A DNA stretch of 64,000 nucleotides from Agrobacterium tumefaciens (GCF_009649785.1 NZ_WJOK01000003.1:1-64000); one strand, 5' to 3'; counted from the stretch's first letter, positions 1 to 9,321 are shown. The notes: generated from the letters alone by a model not told the origin. A program made the numbers and translations.

Positions 1-94
1 CTGCACCCGTTCCCATTCCGAACACGGCCGTGAAACGCCCCAGCGCCAATGGTACTCCGTCTCAAGACGCGGGAGAGTAGGTCGCTGCCAGGTC
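1..94 (+). rRNA. 5S ribosomal RNA, 3' part
   Basis: The first ~94 bases match the conserved body and 3' end of an alphaproteobacterial 5S rRNA: the CCCGTTCCCATTCCGAACACG segment (loop B/helix III region) and the GGGAGAGTAGGTCGCTGCCAGG end. The 5' end lies before the window. The 3' end is judged from the closing helix and could be off by a few bases. It is the last rRNA of an rrn operon whose 16S and 23S should lie upstream. Confidence 0.93.
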
Positions 95-150
95 TGCAAA
101 ACGCAACAAATATCTTCTCAAGCAAACTCTTCGGCCCAGCCGATACAAAG

Positions 151-172
151 GGCCGCTCAAAGCGGCCTTTTT
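151..172 (+). terminator. Rho-independent terminator after 5S rRNA
   Basis: Stem GGCCGCT (151-157), loop CAA, stem AGCGGCC (161-167), then TTTTT (168-172). A classic intrinsic terminator about 55 bases after the 5S gene. The initiator tRNA lies beyond it, so that tRNA is either read through to or has its own promoter. Confidence 0.85.
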
Positions 173-285
173 GCATTGCGGAACATGAAAACATAAGGAA
201 AACGCAACGTGCGTCCCTTAAAGGAGACAAATCGCCTTCGGCAATTTGCTCCGGAACTATACATCACAGCGTCCCTGTGATGCAG

Positions 286-378
286 TCGCGATAAATCCAA
301 TAGGGATTTACGCTGGTCGCGATAAATCCCATAGGGATTTACGCTGGTCGCGATAAATCCAATAGGGATTTACGCTGG
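286..378 (+). repeat. Three tandem 31-bp hairpin repeats
   Basis: Three head-to-tail units of exactly 31 bases (286-316, 317-347, 348-378). The only difference is one base in the loop of unit 2. Each contains TAAATCC and GGATTTA around a five-base loop, and flanking GCG/CGC extends the stem with one bulged A. They sit directly before the tRNA-fMet gene. There are no unique spacers, so this is not a CRISPR array. Function unknown; they could shape processing of the 5S-tRNA spacer transcript. Confidence 0.9.
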
Positions 379-381
379 TAA

Positions 382-460
<79 letters not shown>

Positions 461-484
461 ATCTTCAAGACTATCAACAACAAA

Positions 485-504
485 GCCCTCCCATCCCGGA
501 GGGC
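485..504 (+). terminator. GC-rich hairpin after tRNA-fMet
   Basis: GCCCTCC (485-491), six-base loop, GGAGGGC (498-504), 27 bases after the tRNA. There is no clean T-run, so it may be a weak terminator or a 3' processing structure. The rest of 459-661 shows no gene. Confidence 0.45.
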
Positions 505-661
505 ACCTTGCGTTTAGGGCCTTGGATACCGCAAATGACTTGCTGGCGGTATAGCCACGTGGGGCTCTGGTAGCGTGCACCTAGGCCTTTGTAAAACACG
601 AGCCGGAACAAGCACTTCAAGCGCTCAGAGCGGCATTCACTTTGTGATCAGGGTTTCCGCG

Positions 662-853
662 TCACCGACGTGGCGTTGTTTCGGCAGATTTGGGCAAGGT
701 CGCAGGCAGGCGTTTTCTATCTAGCGCCTCCGTAGCTGCCTCGAGCCGAGCCACGCGCTCTTCCAAGGAGAGGAGATAGTCCCCCTGCAAATCATCGATA
801 CCGAGGAATGCTTCTTCCCATAGACGCCATTTTTCTAAGAAGTGCTTCAGCAT
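662..853 (-). CDS. Small conserved-looking protein downstream of ftsZ-like gene
   Basis: A 63-residue product if started at the ATG at 853, which follows GAGAGAAAA at ribosome-binding distance; a GTG at 880 would add nine residues. The sequence is charged and helical (W and E rich at the N terminus, then SLEERVARLEAATEALDR, a short predicted coiled coil). No family is recognised. It lies on the same strand 131 bases after the FtsZ-like gene and may be co-transcribed with it. That it is translated is likely but unproven. Confidence 0.5.
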   Translation of the reverse strand: MLKHFLEKWRLWEEAFLGIDDLQGDYLLSLEERVARLEAATEALDRKRLPATLPKSAETTPRR

Positions 854-983
854 GTGCTGTTTTCTCTCGATCGATTTCACTGGAATTTTCTATGTCGCCC
901 TATCTTGGGCCGGGCGGTAGCAGACACGCAGGCACTCTCAAGTCTTCAAGGACATGCTCGCTCGAGGGTGCAAAGGAGCAGGC

Positions 984-1988
984 TCACCCCGTGCGCTCCG
1001 CAAGAAAGGTCACCTCTGCCGGTTGCCGCAATCCGCTCGCGACAACGGACACTTTCAGTCGACCCGCAAGCGCATCGTCGAACGTCGCGCCGATCACGAC
1101 ATCGGCGTTAGCGTCGACCTCTTCGCGCACGCGCGTGGCTGCTTCGTCCACATCGAACAGCGTCATGTCCGGTCCACCGGAAATCGAGACGAGGAGCCCT
1201 TTGGCACCTTTGACCGATGTGTCGTCAAAAAGCGGATTAGCAATCGCTGCTTCGGCGGCAGCTCTTGCACGGCCTTCGCCTGCCGCTTCTCCCGTGCCCA
1301 TCACAGCTCGGCCCATACCGCGCATCACTGACCTTAGGTCGGCGAAATCGAGATTGATAAGCCCTTCCCTGACAATCAGATCGACGACGGAGCTGACGCC
1401 TGCATAAAGAACCCGATCCGCCATTTCGAAAGCCTCAGCAAACGTCGTTGTGGCATCTGCCACCCGGAAAAGGTTCTGATTTGGGATCACGATCACGGCA
1501 TCCGCGCTTTCGGCTAGACACTCTACCCCGTGTTGGGCCATTCGCATTCGATGTATGCCCTCAAATGCGAATGGCATGGTTACCACGCCGACCGTCAGTA
1601 TTCCGGCCTTCCGCGCAGCTCGAGCTATAACAGGCGCGGCGCCCGTTCCAGTGCCGCCCCCCATGCCCGCGGTCACGAAACACATATGCATCCCGGTCAG
1701 ATGGTCCATGATTTCGTCGATCGTTTCTTCGGCCGCCGCTTGTCCGATCTCGGCGAGTGATCCGGCCCCAAGCCCGCCAGTCGCGATCAGGCCGAGTTGA
1801 ACAACTCGTGGGGCTTTAGACATGGAGAGAGCTTGCGCATCGGTGTTTGCTGCAATGAATTCTACCCCTTGCAGCTTCTGCGCCATCATGTTGTTGACCG
1901 CATTACCACCACCGCCGCCGACGCCTATAACGGCAATCCTCGGTTTGAGGTGCAGTATGTCCGGTGTCGTGCCCAAGGTCTGGTTCAT
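984..1988 (-). CDS. ftsZ: FtsZ-like tubulin GTPase, short second copy
   Basis: 334 residues. It has the FtsZ nucleotide-binding features: [13 protein letters not shown] near residue 22, the NTDAQAL element, the tubulin signature [13 protein letters not shown] (about 109-121), and the catalytic T7 loop [11 protein letters not shown] (about 214). GTP binding and hydrolysis therefore look intact. The protein ends soon after the polymerising core. The long linker and the conserved C-terminal peptide that bind FtsA and ZipA in the main FtsZ are absent. Rhizobiales are known to carry such truncated second FtsZ proteins next to the essential one in the dcw cluster. There is no ftsA/ftsQ neighbour here; it follows a fabF-like gene on the same strand with a 57-base gap, suggesting an operon. 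Role in division is probably accessory (inference). Confidence 0.9.
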   Translation of the reverse strand: MNQTLGTTPDILHLKPRIAVIGVGGGGGNAVNNMMAQKLQGVEFIAANTDAQALSMSKAPRVVQLGLIATGGLGAGSLAEIGQAAAEETIDEIMDHLTGMHMCFVTAGMGGGTGTGAAPVIARAARKAGILTVGVVTMPFAFEGIHRMRMAQHGVECLAESADAVIVIPNQNLFRVADATTTFAEAFEMADRVLYAGVSSVVDLIVREGLINLDFADLRSVMRGMGRAVMGTGEAAGEGRARAAAEAAIANPLFDDTSVKGAKGLLVSISGGPDMTLFDVDEAATRVREEVDANADVVIGATFDDALAGRLKVSVVASGLRQPAEVTFLAERTG

Positions 1989-2045
1989 TGACGTTCAAGT
2001 CCCAAGCGAAAACAGTTTCAGCGTGTGGTGGCGCGACGCTGATCC

Positions 2046-3329
2046 TCAGCCAGCGCCGTTTGCCTTCGGCCACCGCCGGAACACTGCGCTCGCATTGACA
2101 CCGCCAAAACCGAAACCATTGGATATTGCGAATTCAGCGTCTAATTGGCGCGCGTGGTTCGCCACAAAATCGATGCCTTCGGCTTCCGGATCCGGAGCAT
2201 TCAGGTTGAGAGTTGGCGGCGCAATCTGATGCTGGAGTGCTAGAATGGTGAAGATTGCTTCCAATCCTCCAGCCGCGCCAAGTAGGTGTCCTGTTGCTGA
2301 CTTCGTCCCGCTGACAGCGACAGTCTTCTCGGAACCAAAGATACTTTTGATGGCCCTGATTTCGCCGAGGTCTCCGACCGGGGTCGAGGTGGCGTGGGCA
2401 TTCAGATGACCTATTTCGCGGGGGGAAATGCCTGCCTGCGCAATGGCGATCTCCATGGCTCTTTTGGCACCGTTCCCGTCTTCTGGTCCTGACGTGATGT
2501 GATGAGCGTCGGCTGTCGTGCCGTATCCGACGAGTTCGGCAATTGGTGTAGCGCCGCGAGCAAGCGCATGGCTCAGGGATTCAATGACAAGCATGCCCGC
2601 TCCTTCGCCCATGACGAAGCCATCGCGTGATGTGTCGAAGGGGCGCGATGCCTTGTCTGGTGTTTCGTTGAAAGCAGTCGACAGAGATCTGGCGGCTGCA
2701 AAACCCCCGAGGCTGACGATGTTCATGCAGGCTTCTGTTCCGCCGCATATCGCAATTTCGGCTTCATTTGATCGAATAAGCCTCGCCGCATCGCCAATTG
2801 CCTGAACGCCGGCGGCGCACGCGGTTACCGGTGCACCGAGAGGGCCTTTGAAGCCATGACGGATTGAGACATGCCCGGCTGCGAGATTGACCAGGAACGA
2901 CGGTATGGTGAAGGGCGAAAGGCGACGGACACCGCGTTGATCGACGGTGCGGACCGCTTCGGTTATCGCAGGAAAGCCGCCTATACCGGACGCGATAATC
3001 GTCGCGGTCCTCAGCCGTTCCTCATTCGAGGTCGGCTTCCAGTTTGCTTGTGCAAGCGCTTCTTCCGCGGCTGCCAGTGCAAATATGATAAAACGGTCGA
3101 CCTTGCGTTGGTCCTTCGGAGCCACAATGGTGTCGGGATCGAAGCCGCCCTCGGGATCTTCCATCAATGAGGGGACAATGCCCCCGATTTTCGATGGAAG
3201 GTCCGCCACCACGTCGTCACCCAGCCGTCGAATGCCACTTCGACCCGCGAGCAGGCGCGACCAGGAGATACCGACATTCGCTCCAAGGGGACTGACAGCT
3301 CCCATTCCTGTGACAACGATACGACGCAT
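2046..3329 (-). CDS. fabF: Beta-ketoacyl-ACP synthase II (FabF type)
   Basis: 427 residues, the usual length of KAS II, which condenses malonyl-ACP with a growing acyl chain in fatty acid synthesis. The Cys-His-His active site is complete: Cys in VTACAAGVQ, His in NAHATSTPVGD and His in SATGHLLGAAGG. The N terminus RRIVVTGMGAVSPLG and the C-terminal ISNGFGFGGVNAS are family hallmarks. No acyl carrier protein gene is adjacent, so this is probably a second copy specialised for particular chains rather than the housekeeping enzyme (inference). It precedes the short ftsZ on the same strand with 57 bases between them. Confidence 0.92.
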   Translation of the reverse strand: MRRIVVTGMGAVSPLGANVGISWSRLLAGRSGIRRLGDDVVADLPSKIGGIVPSLMEDPEGGFDPDTIVAPKDQRKVDRFIIFALAAAEEALAQANWKPTSNEERLRTATIIASGIGGFPAITEAVRTVDQRGVRRLSPFTIPSFLVNLAAGHVSIRHGFKGPLGAPVTACAAGVQAIGDAARLIRSNEAEIAICGGTEACMNIVSLGGFAAARSLSTAFNETPDKASRPFDTSRDGFVMGEGAGMLVIESLSHALARGATPIAELVGYGTTADAHHITSGPEDGNGAKRAMEIAIAQAGISPREIGHLNAHATSTPVGDLGEIRAIKSIFGSEKTVAVSGTKSATGHLLGAAGGLEAIFTILALQHQIAPPTLNLNAPDPEAEGIDFVANHARQLDAEFAISNGFGFGGVNASAVFRRWPKANGAG

Positions 3330-3493
3330 GTTTTACACCTGTTCTTCGTTTAAATTGGCATGCCTTCGGCATACCGACCGACGGTGCGGTCAGGGCCTGT
3401 TCTCCGGATATGCAGTGCCTAAATCGCATCCGCCCGAACCCGACGCGGCGACTGCGTTTGGCTTTTGTTTTCCCTAGCTACCGAGCGCGATCC

Positions 3494-4081
3494 TCAGGCC
3501 GCATGATCAGCGCCTGCGATGCGCCTGATTTCCTCCGCCGCTGCGTCGAGGATTCCTTGAGACGTATTCTCGTCTTCCATGATCCGCGACAGGGTAACGG
3601 CGCCGACCATGAGAGACAGGATCGCCATCGCTTTGCCGCTGGGATTGGAGCTTCTGGTGTCATCAAGCAGTTCATTGAGCACCTCGAAGTGAGCGCGTAT
3701 CCCATCCTCGAATGGACGCCTGACTTCTTCACTCTGCCGAGTAGCGTCCGACCCCAGTGCCACCAGGGGGCAGCCTTCTGCCTTTTCTCCACGGTGGTCC
3801 TTGGACAGATAGAACGCCATCACTGCTTCGAGAGGATCGGAACTGTCCGCAGCCGCTTCAGACCATCTGCGTGTAGCGCTTTCCATCGCGCGCCTCGAAG
3901 CCTGGGCTGCAAGATCGTCCTTCGATGCAAATTGCTTGTAGAACCCGCCTTGGGTGAGTCCTGCACCCTTCATCAAATCTTTCAGGCCAATGCCATCGAA
4001 TCCGTGCTCGCGAAACAGACGGCTGGCAACGTTGATCACCGTCTCCCGATTTTCCTCGGCTTGTGCCCGGCTCACTCTCAT
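3494..4081 (-). CDS. TetR-family regulator, likely repressor of the RND efflux genes
   Basis: 195 residues with an N-terminal helix-turn-helix (about 10-57, ending GLTQGGFYKQFASKDDL) and a variable ligand-binding C-terminal half. A single cysteine, C104, sits in EGCPLVAL. The two other TetR proteins of this window have a cysteine at the equivalent place. Divergent from an RND adaptor gene with a perfect 9-bp inverted repeat between them, so control of the pump and of itself is likely. TetR repressors release DNA on binding a small ligand, here perhaps a pump substrate or an electrophile (inference). Confidence 0.88.
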   Translation of the reverse strand: MRVSRAQAEENRETVINVASRLFREHGFDGIGLKDLMKGAGLTQGGFYKQFASKDDLAAQASRRAMESATRRWSEAAADSSDPLEAVMAFYLSKDHRGEKAEGCPLVALGSDATRQSEEVRRPFEDGIRAHFEVLNELLDDTRSSNPSGKAMAILSLMVGAVTLSRIMEDENTSQGILDAAAEEIRRIAGADHAA

Positions 4082-4125
4082 ATCGACCTCCGGTTAGATT
4101 TCGTTTGACATTTATAGCGCACATA

Positions 4126-4147
4126 GATTTAGATCGCAATCTAAATC
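4126..4147. promoter_or_regulatory. Probable TetR operator between tetR and RND genes
   Basis: Perfect inverted repeat GATTTAGAT / ATCTAAATC with a four-base centre (CGCA). A TTGACA box lies at 4105-4110, and the operator covers the expected -10 region of the rightward promoter. Binding of the adjacent TetR protein would block transcription of the efflux genes. Confidence 0.75.
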
Positions 4148-4179
4148 ATTTGCACCGCTGGTCAAGAAGAGAACTTACA

Positions 4180-5292
4180 ATGAAACGCAAACATGTCCTG
4201 ACTGTCGTGGGTCTTGTCGCAGCGGCTGGGGCCGCCGCCTTTTTCCTCGTTTCTGAAACCCCAAAACGGGAAGCCGAGGTCGCAGACCCAAGGACGGCTT
4301 CACCACTGGTAAGGATTGCGGAGGCGAAAAGGACAGGCAGGGCCGACCGGTCATTCACCGGGACGGTCGCATCGCGCGTTCAAAGCAATCTCGGATTTCG
4401 CGTTCCCGGTAAAATCGTGGAGCGGCTGGTCGATGTCGGTCAGCAGGTCAAACAGGGCCAACCGCTGATGCGCATTGATGAGACCGATCTTCAGCTTGCA
4501 CTGACAGCAAAGCGGAATTCGGTCATATCAGCGCGTGCTATTCTGCTTCAGGCGGAAGCCGATGAGAAGCGCTATGCGGCACTGGTCAAGAATGGCCTGG
4601 CGGCCACGCCCCAGCGTTACGAACAGGCAAAGGCGGCTCTCGATACAGCGACGGCACAGCTTGCGGCGGCCGAGGCGGAAGCGGAGGTTGCCGAGAATGC
4701 GGCAACCTACACCACTCTTGTTGCTGACTCGGATGGAACGGTCGTCGAAACTCTCGGTGATCCGGGACAAGTGGTCGCCGCCGGCCAGACGGTTGTTCAA
4801 CTCGCAAAGGCCGGCCCTCGCGAGGCGGTCGTCTGGCTGCCTGAGACACTGCGACCTAAGGTGGGATCGGAAGCACAGGCCAGTGTTTATGGAAGCGACG
4901 GGCTTAGTGGAAACGCCAGACTGCGACAAATCTCCGATTCGGCTGATCCTCAAACGAGAACCTATGAAGCGCGTTACATTCTTGAGGGTGATGCGGCCTC
5001 AGCACCGCTTGGCGCCACTGTAACAATCAGAACACCGGATGCCGAACGCCAGTCGGAAGTCACCGTGCCCGTCGGCGCCATTCTGGACGACGGTAATCGC
5101 ACAGGTGTGTGGATCGTCGACGGCGCCACGTCAAAGGTGAAGTTCACCCCGATTAAAGTTCAGCAGATTGGCGAGGAGACGGCATTTGTCACGGGGATCG
5201 GCACCGGGGAGCAGGTCGTTGCCCTCGGCGCGCATCTTCTCGACGATGGTGCGACCGTCAGGATTGCCTCGAGCCAAGAGGTGAAAAACTAA
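4180..5292 (+). CDS. RND efflux periplasmic adaptor (membrane fusion protein)
   Basis: 370 residues from the ATG at 4180, preceded by AAGAGAAC; the open frame extends upstream to 4063 but that part crosses the operator and tetR. N-terminal signal anchor (residues 5-24, VLTVVGLVAAAGAAAFFLV), lipoyl-like segments (FRVPGKIVERLVDVGQQVKQGQPL and DGTVVETLGDPGQVV), a helical hairpin between them rich in Ala/Glu, then beta-barrel. HlyD/AcrA family: links the inner-membrane pump to an outer-membrane channel. Its stop overlaps the next start by one base (TAATG). No outer-membrane TolC-type gene is present, so the channel must come from elsewhere. Confidence 0.92.
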   Translation: MKRKHVLTVVGLVAAAGAAAFFLVSETPKREAEVADPRTASPLVRIAEAKRTGRADRSFTGTVASRVQSNLGFRVPGKIVERLVDVGQQVKQGQPLMRIDETDLQLALTAKRNSVISARAILLQAEADEKRYAALVKNGLAATPQRYEQAKAALDTATAQLAAAEAEAEVAENAATYTTLVADSDGTVVETLGDPGQVVAAGQTVVQLAKAGPREAVVWLPETLRPKVGSEAQASVYGSDGLSGNARLRQISDSADPQTRTYEARYILEGDAASAPLGATVTIRTPDAERQSEVTVPVGAILDDGNRTGVWIVDGATSKVKFTPIKVQQIGEETAFVTGIGTGEQVVALGAHLLDDGATVRIASSQEVKN

Positions 5293-8200
5293 TGCGCTTC
5301 AACCTGTCAGCCATCGCGGTTCGCGAACGCGCTATCACCCTGTTCTTTATCGTGCTGCTGGCCGCAGCCGGCGTCTACGCTTTCGTCAAGCTGGGGCGCG
5401 CCGAGGATCCGTCCTTTACCATCAAGACATTGACGGTCACGTCAGTCTGGCCGGGTGCAACAGCGCGAGAAATGCAGGACCTGGTCGCCGAGCCGCTTGA
5501 GAAACGTATTCAGGAACTGACCTGGTACGACCGCGTCGAGACCACAACGAGGCCAGGTTACGCTTTCCTGACCGTCACCCTCAAGGATAACACGCCGGCA
5601 AGTGCGGTTGCAGAAGAGTTCTATCAGGCGCGCAAGAAGCTTGGCGACGAAGCCCGCAATCTCCCCCCGGGCGTGATGGGCCCATTCGTCAACGACGAAT
5701 ATTCTGACGTGAGTTTCGGCCTCTATGCCCTGAAGGCAAAGGGAATGCCGATGCGCGATCTCGTTCGGCAAGCGGAAGTCATCCGCCAGGACCTCCTGCA
5801 CGTGCCTGGCGTCAAGAAAATCAACATCGTCGGTGAGCGCCCCGAGCAGATTTTCGTCGAGTTCTCCTATGCGAAGCTCGCGACACTCGGCATATCCGCG
5901 CAGGATATCGCTTCTGCGTTGCAGCGACAGAACACGGTCACGCCTGCGGGTTCAATCGACACACGAGGCCCACAGGTCTTTATCCGCTTCGACGGAGCTT
6001 ACAACAGTGTGCAGGCGATTGCCGACACGCCGATCGTTGCTGCTGGACGAACCCTGAAGCTCTCCGATCTTGCAGAGGTGCGACGCGGTTATCAGGATCC
6101 CGCCACGTATATCATCCGCCACGAGGGTGAACCGACAATCATGCTGGGTGCGGTGATGCAGGCGGGATGGAACGGTCTTGATCTCGGCAAGGCGCTTGAG
6201 GCTCGCTCTGCCGCCATTGCGCAAACGTTGCCGCTGGGGATGACGCTTACCAAAGTCAGCGACCAGGCCGTCAACATCGATGAAGCCGTCGGCGAGTTCA
6301 TGCTCAAGTTCGCGATGGCGCTTGGCGTGGTTCTGTTTGTCAGTCTGGTGGCACTTGGCTGGCGCGTTGGTATTGTTGTCGCTCTTGCTGTGCCACTCAC
6401 CCTTGCGGTGGTCTTTCTCATCATGCTGGAGACCGGGCGCTTCTTCGACCGCATCACGCTTGGCGCTTTGATCCTCGCGCTTGGCCTTCTAGTTGACGAT
6501 GCCATCATTGCCATCGAAGTGATGGTGGTGAAGATGGAGGAGGGCATGGACCGCATCAAGGCGGCCGCCTATGCCTGGAGCCATACGGCAGCGCCGATGC
6601 TGTCCGGCACGCTGGTCACGATCATCGGGCTGATGCCCGTGGGTTTTGCCAAGTCGACCGCAGGCGAATATGCCGGTAACATCTTCTGGGTCGTGGGCTT
6701 TGCGCTCATCGTATCCTGGATCGTCGCCGTCACCTTCACGCCCTATCTCGGTGTGAAGATGTTGCCCAACATCAAGCCGGTCGAGGGCGGTCATCACGCC
6801 ATCTATGACACGCCGAATTATCGCCGTCTGCGCTCCGTCATCGAGTTCGCTGTCCGCCATAAGTTCATGGTCTGCGCCGTGGTCGGCATTTCCATGGCCC
6901 TTTCGGTCGTTGGAATGGGCGGCGTGAAACAACAGTTTTTCCCGACATCGGATCGGCCTGAGGTGCTGGTTGAGGTGCGCATGCCCGAGGGCACAAGCAT
7001 CGAGGCGACGGCATCTGCGGTGAAGAAAGTCGAGGACTGGCTGCAAACTCAGCCTGAGACCAATATCGTCACGTCGTACGTAGGGCAGGGCGCACCCCGG
7101 TTCTTCTTTGCCATGGCACCGGAACTACCTGACCCTGCCTTCGCCAAGGTCGTCGTGCTCACACCCGATGCCCACGCACGTGAAGAACTGAAGCATCGCC
7201 TTCGTGCAGCTATTTCGGAGGGTCTTGTTCCTGAAGCGTCCATCCGCGTCACCCAGCTTGTGTTTGGTCCTTACACGCCGTTCCCGGTCGAGTTCCGGAT
7301 CATGGGTCCCGATCAGGATGAACTCTACAGGATTTCTGAGCAGGCTCTGGCGATCATGAAGACTATCCCCGATGTTCGCCAAGCCAACCGTGACTGGGGC
7401 AACCGAACACCCGTTCTGCGATTTGTGCCCGACCAGGAGCGGCTCAATCTGATTGGTCTTTCTCCATCGGAGGCAGCCCAGCAATTGCAGATGCTGCTCT
7501 CCGGCATCCCCGTTACGCAGGTGCGCGACAATATCCGCAACGTGCCCGTCGTCGCTCGCAGTGCTGGCGAAAACCGCCTCGATCCGTCACGTCTTGCCGA
7601 TTTCTCTCTGATGAGCAGGGATGGCCGTCAGGTTCCGCTGGATCAACTCGGGCACTCCGAAATCCGGTTTGAAGAACCTATCCTGAAGCGTCGTGACCGC
7701 ACGCCTGTCATCACGATCAGGTCTGATATCAACGAGGCGACGCAGCCTCCGGAGGTTTCCCAACAGGTTATGAAAGCTCTGCAGCCACTCATCGCGTCGC
7801 TTCCCGTTGGATATCGTATCGAGATGGGCGGCAACATCGAGGAGTCTCTCAAGGCGAATACGGCACTCGCTCAGGTTTTCCCGGTGATGATTGCTGCCAT
7901 GCTGATCGTCATCATTCTGCAGGTTCGCAGTCTCTCGACAATGACAATGGTGATGCTGACAGCGCCGCTTGGTCTTGCCGGGGTGGTTCCGACCCTGCTC
8001 CTGTTCAATCAGCCTTTCGGCTTCAACGCCATTCTCGGCTTGATCGGACTGGCGGGTATCCTGATGCGCAACACGCTTATCCTGACAGAGCAAATCAAGG
8101 AGAACCAGGCGGCGGGGCTTGATGACTATCATGCCGTTATCGAAGCGACAGTGCAGCGGACACGACCCGTGATCCTGACGGCTCTCGCGGCGATCCTGGC

Positions 8201-8402
8201 GTTCATACCTCTGACCCACTCAGTATTTTGGGGGTCGATGGCCTATACCCTGATCGGTGGAACGGCAGCAGGCACGGTGATGATCCTGCTCTTCCTTCCG
8301 GCTCTCTATGCTGTCTGGTTCCGGATCAAGCCACCCAAGGCGGGTGCCGAAAAAGAGACGGTCGAGCACGTAGGGCAGCCACTGGCGCTCGCGGCAGAGT
8401 AG
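5292..8402 (+). CDS. RND multidrug efflux permease (AcrB/HAE family)
   Basis: 1036 residues, normal for a hydrophobe/amphiphile RND pump. TM1 is at residues 13-35, two large periplasmic loops lie after TM1 and TM7, and twelve membrane segments can be counted. Proton-relay type acidic residues lie in TM4 (LGLLVDDAIIAIEVMVVKME, the canonical DD pair). It uses proton motive force to expel compounds through a tripartite complex with the upstream adaptor. Translationally coupled to the adaptor. Substrate range cannot be read from sequence. Confidence 0.94.
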   Translation: MRFNLSAIAVRERAITLFFIVLLAAAGVYAFVKLGRAEDPSFTIKTLTVTSVWPGATAREMQDLVAEPLEKRIQELTWYDRVETTTRPGYAFLTVTLKDNTPASAVAEEFYQARKKLGDEARNLPPGVMGPFVNDEYSDVSFGLYALKAKGMPMRDLVRQAEVIRQDLLHVPGVKKINIVGERPEQIFVEFSYAKLATLGISAQDIASALQRQNTVTPAGSIDTRGPQVFIRFDGAYNSVQAIADTPIVAAGRTLKLSDLAEVRRGYQDPATYIIRHEGEPTIMLGAVMQAGWNGLDLGKALEARSAAIAQTLPLGMTLTKVSDQAVNIDEAVGEFMLKFAMALGVVLFVSLVALGWRVGIVVALAVPLTLAVVFLIMLETGRFFDRITLGALILALGLLVDDAIIAIEVMVVKMEEGMDRIKAAAYAWSHTAAPMLSGTLVTIIGLMPVGFAKSTAGEYAGNIFWVVGFALIVSWIVAVTFTPYLGVKMLPNIKPVEGGHHAIYDTPNYRRLRSVIEFAVRHKFMVCAVVGISMALSVVGMGGVKQQFFPTSDRPEVLVEVRMPEGTSIEATASAVKKVEDWLQTQPETNIVTSYVGQGAPRFFFAMAPELPDPAFAKVVVLTPDAHAREELKHRLRAAISEGLVPEASIRVTQLVFGPYTPFPVEFRIMGPDQDELYRISEQALAIMKTIPDVRQANRDWGNRTPVLRFVPDQERLNLIGLSPSEAAQQLQMLLSGIPVTQVRDNIRNVPVVARSAGENRLDPSRLADFSLMSRDGRQVPLDQLGHSEIRFEEPILKRRDRTPVITIRSDINEATQPPEVSQQVMKALQPLIASLPVGYRIEMGGNIEESLKANTALAQVFPVMIAAMLIVIILQVRSLSTMTMVMLTAPLGLAGVVPTLLLFNQPFGFNAILGLIGLAGILMRNTLILTEQIKENQAAGLDDYHAVIEATVQRTRPVILTALAAILAFIPLTHSVFWGSMAYTLIGGTAAGTVMILLFLPALYAVWFRIKPPKAGAEKETVEHVGQPLALAAE

Positions 8403-8553
8403 GGGCGTCCATGCGTGCCGGCTCAAACCTGAAGCGTGATGTGACGGCGGCATTTAAGGGCAGCAGGAGCCGAACAATGCGTGGCCTCACACCATCTGGC
8501 CGAGCACCGTTGAAAGGCTGGGATTTTCCATCTTATCCACATCCGGACCGATC

Positions 8554-8724
8554 TTCCGCCCGGACTAGTAGCACGGATACCAGACCCCGGCAGCCTATGC
8601 CGGGATCATCACTGCGCCCGGCTCCAATGCTGCGGGAGATCAAAGCTTCGCTTTCCCACCGATTTGCCACACCGCGCCAAATGGAATGTTGAAAAACGCA
8701 GAACCTCCAATCGCATTTGGATGA
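8554..8724 (+). pseudogene. Decayed C-terminal tail of an IS3-family transposase
   Basis: Frame from 8554 reads FRPD**HGYQTPAAYAG and then a tail ending in APNGMLKNAEPPIAFG with a stop at 8722-8724. This parallels the end of IS3-type transposases (RPHSSLGYxTPAAYAA ... APxGV...ALIATG). Two adjacent TAG codons (8566, 8569) stand where two serines are expected, so the fragment is dead. The imperfect hairpin 8701-8730 (GAACCT...AGGTTC) overlaps its end. The rest of 8403-8772 holds no recognisable gene. Confidence 0.55.
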
Positions 8725-8772
8725 AGGTTCCGTGGGAGGGTCATGCCGGTACGCTTCGTCGTTTTTTGCGGA

Positions 8773-9321
8773 CTAACTGATGCTGTTATCGATCCATGCG
8801 TGCGTCTGTTCCAGAATCTCGTCCGATAGTTCCGGATCGTCGATTGCCCGGGCGAGTATGACCGCCCCAACCATGGCCGCCCAGCTTCCTATCGCTGTGC
8901 GCCGGCGATCTGCCGGGTCCAGTTGCGGGAGTGCCCTTTCGATCCGGCTGATCTGCGCACGAAGGCCTTCTGTCATGGCGGAGCGCGCCGGCGGCGTCTG
9001 GTGGCGAATTGCTGCAGCGAGACCGGCGGTTGGGCAGCCACCGGCAGCGTTGTCGCGATGGCGAGGCGCAAGATAGGATTTGACGAAATCGCTGAAATTG
9101 CCTCCTCCGACGCTATCTGAAGCAAGGGCGTGGGCAAGGGTCTCCGCGACCAGATCGTCTTTTGAACTGAAATGTCCATAAAAGCCGCCGTGAGTAAGAC
9201 CGGCTGCCTTCATCACCTCCGCAACGCTGACGGCATCGAACCCCTTGTCGCGAAACAGCCGGCTGGCGACATCCAGAATCCGGCGACGGTTTTCCGCCAT
9301 CTGTTCTCGGCTGACCTTCAT
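8773..9321 (-). CDS. TetR-family regulator, second of three paralogues
   Basis: 182 residues from the ATG at 9321; the open frame upstream crosses the intergenic dyads and is not used. HTH at about 10-57 (VAEVMKAAGLTHGGFYGHFSSKDDL) is very close to those of the TetR proteins at 3494-4081 and 13600-14181. Single conserved-position cysteine C96 in GGCPTAGL. Divergent from an SDR/Old Yellow Enzyme pair, an arrangement like nemR-nemA, where a TetR repressor senses reactive electrophiles through cysteine and controls the reductase that removes them. Regulation of the neighbouring pair is therefore likely (inference). Confidence 0.87.
   Translation of the reverse strand: MKVSREQMAENRRRILDVASRLFRDKGFDAVSVAEVMKAAGLTHGGFYGHFSSKDDLVAETLAHALASDSVGGGNFSDFVKSYLAPRHRDNAAGGCPTAGLAAAIRHQTPPARSAMTEGLRAQISRIERALPQLDPADRRRTAIGSWAAMVGAVILARAIDDPELSDEILEQTHAWIDNSIS

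Noticed and set aside
49-294. Open frame of 81 codons over the 5S rRNA end
   Set aside because: Overlaps the 5S gene and its terminator; no coding features.
286-378. CRISPR array
   Set aside because: Units are contiguous with no unique spacers.
8228-8692. 154-codon plus-strand frame after the RND pump
   Set aside because: Starts inside the RND gene in another frame, and the true signal there is the IS3 tail in a different frame.
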